From: Puffinus mauretanicus
Taxonomy: Eukaryota > Chordata > Aves > Procellariiformes > Procellariidae
Reading direction: 5' to 3'
Assembly: GCA_023333565.1 (NCBI GenBank)
Contig: JAJKFH010003927.1
Coordinates: 620,001 to 684,000, forward strand
Length of the DNA stretch: 64,000 nucleotides
In this document: positions 61,001 to 64,000 of the stretch, piece after piece
Position numbering within the stretch: the stretch's first letter is position 1
How the letters are laid out: the number at the start of each line of letters is the position of its first letter
Program-made: the position numbers and the translations under genes
The notes under the pieces: model-generated
The model's input: the letters and a program-made list of their open reading frames with translations, nothing else
The model's database searches: none
Told to the model about the DNA's origin: nothing

Positions 61001-63859
61001 TTGAAAAATGGAAAGCCCAATCTTGAAACTACTTTTTGAGTGACTAGGATAAGAGACTTGCTCTAAAACCTTTTGGTCAGGGTCCTTTCTCAAATGGACA
61101 AAGGACTGCCTAGGACACTTAAAAAAGCTTTCAGTGTGTGAAAAGCAACTCCATGGAAGTCTGTGTTCCCTAGACAGGGAAGAACTCCTCAGCCATCTTT
61201 ATAGCTAGCAACTGACATCCCCTGGACATAAGCCTATGTCTGATGCCTCTGTAGAGTTAGTGCTGCATGTGAGGTTAAGCCTGCTTCCTACTGCTATGTA
61301 CGTAGCATATAATTCTGTTAAGAAATGTTATTAATTTTAATATTTCAATGAATATTAAATCAGTGAATCAAATTGTTTCATATTTAATCTTAATGTTACT
61401 GACAAATCTAAGTTAAATTCATAATTAATGCTTAATATTACTAGACATAGTTTCCTGCGTAGCATTTTGCGTATTTCCTTTGCTTAGCTCCACTTCCTTT
61501 CTTTGTAACCAAGCATGACTGTAGACAATTTAACTTAACATGTTTAGAGATTTTTTGTCTGAGTGGAGAATGATGCAGTAGTGATAACTGCTTTCAAATC
61601 ATTTGGTCCCAGGAGGAGGTGCTCAATTTAGACCTAGCACTGGGTCTCAGGTTTTTTGGTTGGCAGACCCCTGAAAATTTTTCAGAAGTGGCAATGATCT
61701 TTTTGGAGCAAATTTGAGTTTACTTATGATGATTACCTTTTTAATGTGATTTTTCTTGAAATTACTTGAGAGTACTTAATAGGCCATAATTTGAAAATAG
61801 CTGTAGTAGGTTATTGTAGCTACCATTATTATGCATATTTAGCATCATTTATTATGCATTAATAACTTATTATATAAATTTATAATAAATAAATTATAAA
61901 TTATAATTAATTATACTAATTATAATTAACAATAATTATTTAATTATAATTAAATTATGTATTTATTAATTAATTATATAGTATATTATATGTTGTATGA
62001 TTTATTAATAATAATTTAGCATTATTATTATGCCATTATAATTTTACTTCCCAGAAATGTATTTGAAGTCATGAATAACCCAGTTTTTTAAACATTCTTG
62101 AACAACTGATAGTAAAATTTTATTTTCCGTGTAGTACTTTCCTCCTGTAATATGTGATTTTGACTAGAATGTGACAGTGTAAATGTTCTTTGCTGTTAAA
62201 ATTCAGATGATACCGTACCTCAAGACTAACTGCAATGAAAATATTTTTATTATAGTTGCACAGGCTTTTTGATTATGCATTTTAATATAGAAGTAAATGT
62301 TTTGATTGCTGGAAGCTTATTCTATCAAAACAAGCCCTTAGTAAGGAACAAAACTATTGGTAAAATGAGACTTTATTTAAAAAAAAACAAAACCAAAAAG
62401 CCTTGCCAGTTATGTTTGAGGATTTGCACATCACCTCTGTTGCAAAATTAGGTATGATGCACTCATTAAAAATATCTCTCAAACTTGGTGCTAAAAATAT
62501 GCCAGAGAGATTTATCATAATTATCTTAGCATTCATCTCATCATCTGTGATTTCTTTGAAATCTTTGTTACTTTGGTACAAGATAGAAGCTTACTGTCAT
62601 GGAATCACTGAATTACTCCAAGTTGCCTTCCAATTAGTATGCTTACAGTAGGAACCAATGTTTGCCCGAGAGAATATAACAAAAACAAAGAGGAAAGCGG
62701 GGAACAGAGGGAACTGCATGAAAACATTTTTATGGAAATGTGGGATTTTTGGTTTTCATTCAGACTTCTACTGTACCGTAGGTGGCTTCAGCCAAGAAGA
62801 ACTGCTAAAAATATGGAAGGGCCTGTTCTATTGTATGTGGATGCAGGATAAACCTCTGCTACAGGTATAGTAACTGGTTTTATATTTGCTTGAGTGAGTC
62901 TCTTCTAAAATACACTATGGGGACATACTAATTTGAAATAGTGAAAATGACCTGAGTTTTGCTGACCTTTTTCTTTTCTTCCCCTGCTGTTCATATGTGG
63001 CATATGCAGGAGAGGTGACTATAACTCAGTGATTCTCACCACATGAACAGAAGCCTAAACGGTATCGTGTTTGGAGTCACCCTCTGAATGGCAGGTGTAG
63101 CTGGTTACCTTCTAAAACCAGAACTGGAATATATATACTGTTACGAAGCACATTGATTTGGTGGAATTAAAGCAGTAATAGCAGGTTGCCCTTAACTGCA
63201 ACTACCACGTACGTGCAACCTTTAGTTAGCGTAGTTTGAAAGTTTCACACTTCTCTTTTGTTAGTTCGATGGCACTTCCTCTACTACCAACTACTACCAC
63301 TTACCGTGGTCAACTACTGCCAGTTTGTCTCCCTACTTTCAAAAGATACCACTTTTGGAGTACCAGATCTTAGTAACCTCACTTAATCAGTTTTCAAATC
63401 ACTTGTCTGTTTGCATGAACGAGGTTTATCTCATACATAGCTCAGAGAGCTCTACCTACAATTAAGCTATATGAAAACAGTACCCCTAAAGTTTTACATA
63501 ATTTGTTAATTCAAATACATGGGATTTTTCTCTTCCTAATTTAATTTTGTCTACGGTCAAAAGATGATTTGTGCAGAGATCTGCTGAAACGAACAGGGCT
63601 TGATACCCTTGAATCTTCTCTTGCAACTGATCTAATGCCACTGGAAGGATAACTGTAGTACTAAAGCAGCTGTTAAGAGAATATTTTTAACTTTGAGGGA
63701 TGTTTCACGATACTCCTACTTTTACTGTTTTCTGGTTGCTTGTTTAGTGAGGAAACCAAGCTCTGAAATGTGCTGTACTAACTATATTTATTTACTTTTA
63801 GGAGGAACTTGCAGACAATATGTCACAGCTTATCCATGCGATTCAGAATACAGAGGCTC
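57879..63859 (+). CDS. RRP1B: RRP1B, ribosomal RNA processing 1 homolog (Nop52 family), first three coding exons
   Basis: Nop52/RRP1 proteins act in the nucleolus in rRNA processing and large-subunit assembly; RRP1B also has reported roles with PP1 and splicing factors. Three exons join in phase (57879-58011, 62782-62864, 63802-63859): [20 protein letters not shown], then [17 protein letters not shown], then [20 protein letters not shown] and [19 protein letters not shown], about 91 residues of the N-terminal Nop52 domain. The gene continues past the window. The start ATG has a strong context (G at -3, G at +4). The head-to-head HSF2BP neighbour favours RRP1B, since human HSF2BP adjoins RRP1B. 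Parts ([11 protein letters not shown]) look equally like the paralogue RRP1, so an undivided RRP1/RRP1B ancestor type remains possible. Confidence 0.92.
59480..59710 (+). repeat. Degraded dispersed sauropsid repeat
   Basis: The segment beginning CACATAAGAACAGCC and running through AGCCCATTATCCCAGTCTGA to TTCTGAGCCTCTAGC resembles an interspersed element I recognise from bird and reptile genomes (usual core: AAGAA-GGCCATA-TGGGTCAGACC, then TCTAGCCCAGTATCC). It is diverged. I cannot name the class with confidence. Confidence 0.5.
60398..60412. repeat. Poly-T run
   Basis: About 15 T in RRP1B intron 1; simple low-complexity sequence. Confidence 0.85.
61850..62045. repeat. AT-rich low-complexity block
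   Basis: Nearly 200 bp of almost pure A and T built from overlapping TTAATTA, AATTATAA and TTATTAAT motifs, with extensive self-complementarity. It lies in RRP1B intron 1, about 0.7 kb before exon 2. Confidence 0.85.
62782..62864 (+). CDS. RRP1B: RRP1B exon 2 (residues 45-72)
   Basis: Acceptor CCGTAG|GTGGCT and donor CTACAG|GTATAG enclose 83 nt. It completes the split Gly and encodes [20 protein letters not shown] then QDKPLLQ, one of the most conserved stretches of the Nop52 domain. Confidence 0.96.
62865..63801 (+). other. RRP1B intron 2
   Basis: 937 bp, GT-AG, ordinary AT-rich intron with nothing else I can support. Confidence 0.85.
63802..63859 (+). CDS. RRP1B: RRP1B exon 3 (residues 73-92, partial codon at end)
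   Basis: Acceptor TACTTTTAG|GAGGAA and donor GCTC|GTAAGT enclose 58 nt encoding [19 protein letters not shown] plus the first base of the next codon, probably Gln by family comparison. The next exon is beyond the window. Confidence 0.95.
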
Positions 63860-64000
63860 GTAAGTACTATTTCATTGTCTAACGCTTTGTAGGGTACTTT
63901 CACCTTTGGCAATTTTGAGGCCACTATAACAGTGCCATAATAGAGACAGCCAGATAGGGGTGCTGCTTTGGTTTTTTTCTTTGCTTTTTGTCCAACTGCT
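63860..64000 (+). other. Start of RRP1B intron 3
   Basis: Begins GTAAGT and runs to the window edge. Nothing else is seen. Confidence 0.85.

Larger units (their letters stand above)
58012..62781 (+). other. RRP1B intron 1
   Basis: 4.8 kb. The first 0.5 kb is still CpG island, followed by a T-rich run (58263-58325). A dispersed repeat lies around 59480-59710, a poly-T at 60398-60412 and an extremely AT-rich block at 61850-62045. No supported exon. Confidence 0.85.

Noticed and set aside
1..64000. CRISPR arrays, operons, prophage or other bacterial-type systems
   Set aside because: The window is clearly vertebrate: spliced genes, CpG island, CR1 and LTR elements. No regularly spaced direct repeats of CRISPR type were seen.

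Overview
The window looks like a macrochromosomal piece of a bird genome, probably a non-galliform (neoavian) species. Three things support this: a 5'-truncated CR1 LINE, a solo endogenous-retrovirus LTR of a type I recognise from neoavian genomes, and a gene pair whose order matches human 21q22.3 (HSF2BP head-to-head with RRP1B). The species call is inference. The gene calls rest on reading exons, splice sites and phases directly.

Layout: (1) 1-20740 is gene-poor intergenic DNA downstream of HSF2BP. I found no convincing coding gene there, only a small minisatellite, a short hexamer repeat and one exon-like open segment. (2) 20767-57476, minus strand, is the complete HSF2BP (MEILB2) gene in eight coding exons. 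All seven introns have GT-AG ends. The exon lengths (36, 151, 104, 150, 139, 118, 104, 209 nt) sum to 1011 nt, which is 336 codons plus a stop, close to the 334-residue human protein as I remember it. Its introns hold a solo LTR (29626-30215), a CR1 copy (about 45850-47296), TG microsatellites, two near-perfect palindromes and some protein-like decayed sequence. (3) About 56900-58560 is a CpG island with GC boxes and ATF/CRE-like sites between two divergent start codons 402 bp apart. It is a likely bidirectional promoter. (4) 57879 to the window end, plus strand, holds the first three coding exons of RRP1B (Nop52 family). The gene runs off the right edge.

HSF2BP works in meiotic recombination: it binds BRCA2 and brings recombinases to double-strand breaks. 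RRP1B is a nucleolar ribosome-biogenesis factor. The two share a promoter region but no known pathway.

I did not find an undescribed molecular system here. The items most worth a second look are the shared promoter with its ACGGG pentamer array, the short avian N-terminal exon of HSF2BP, the antisense LTR with promoter-like and polyadenylation-like sites close to an HSF2BP exon, and two intronic segments that read like decayed mobile-element or retrocopy protein.
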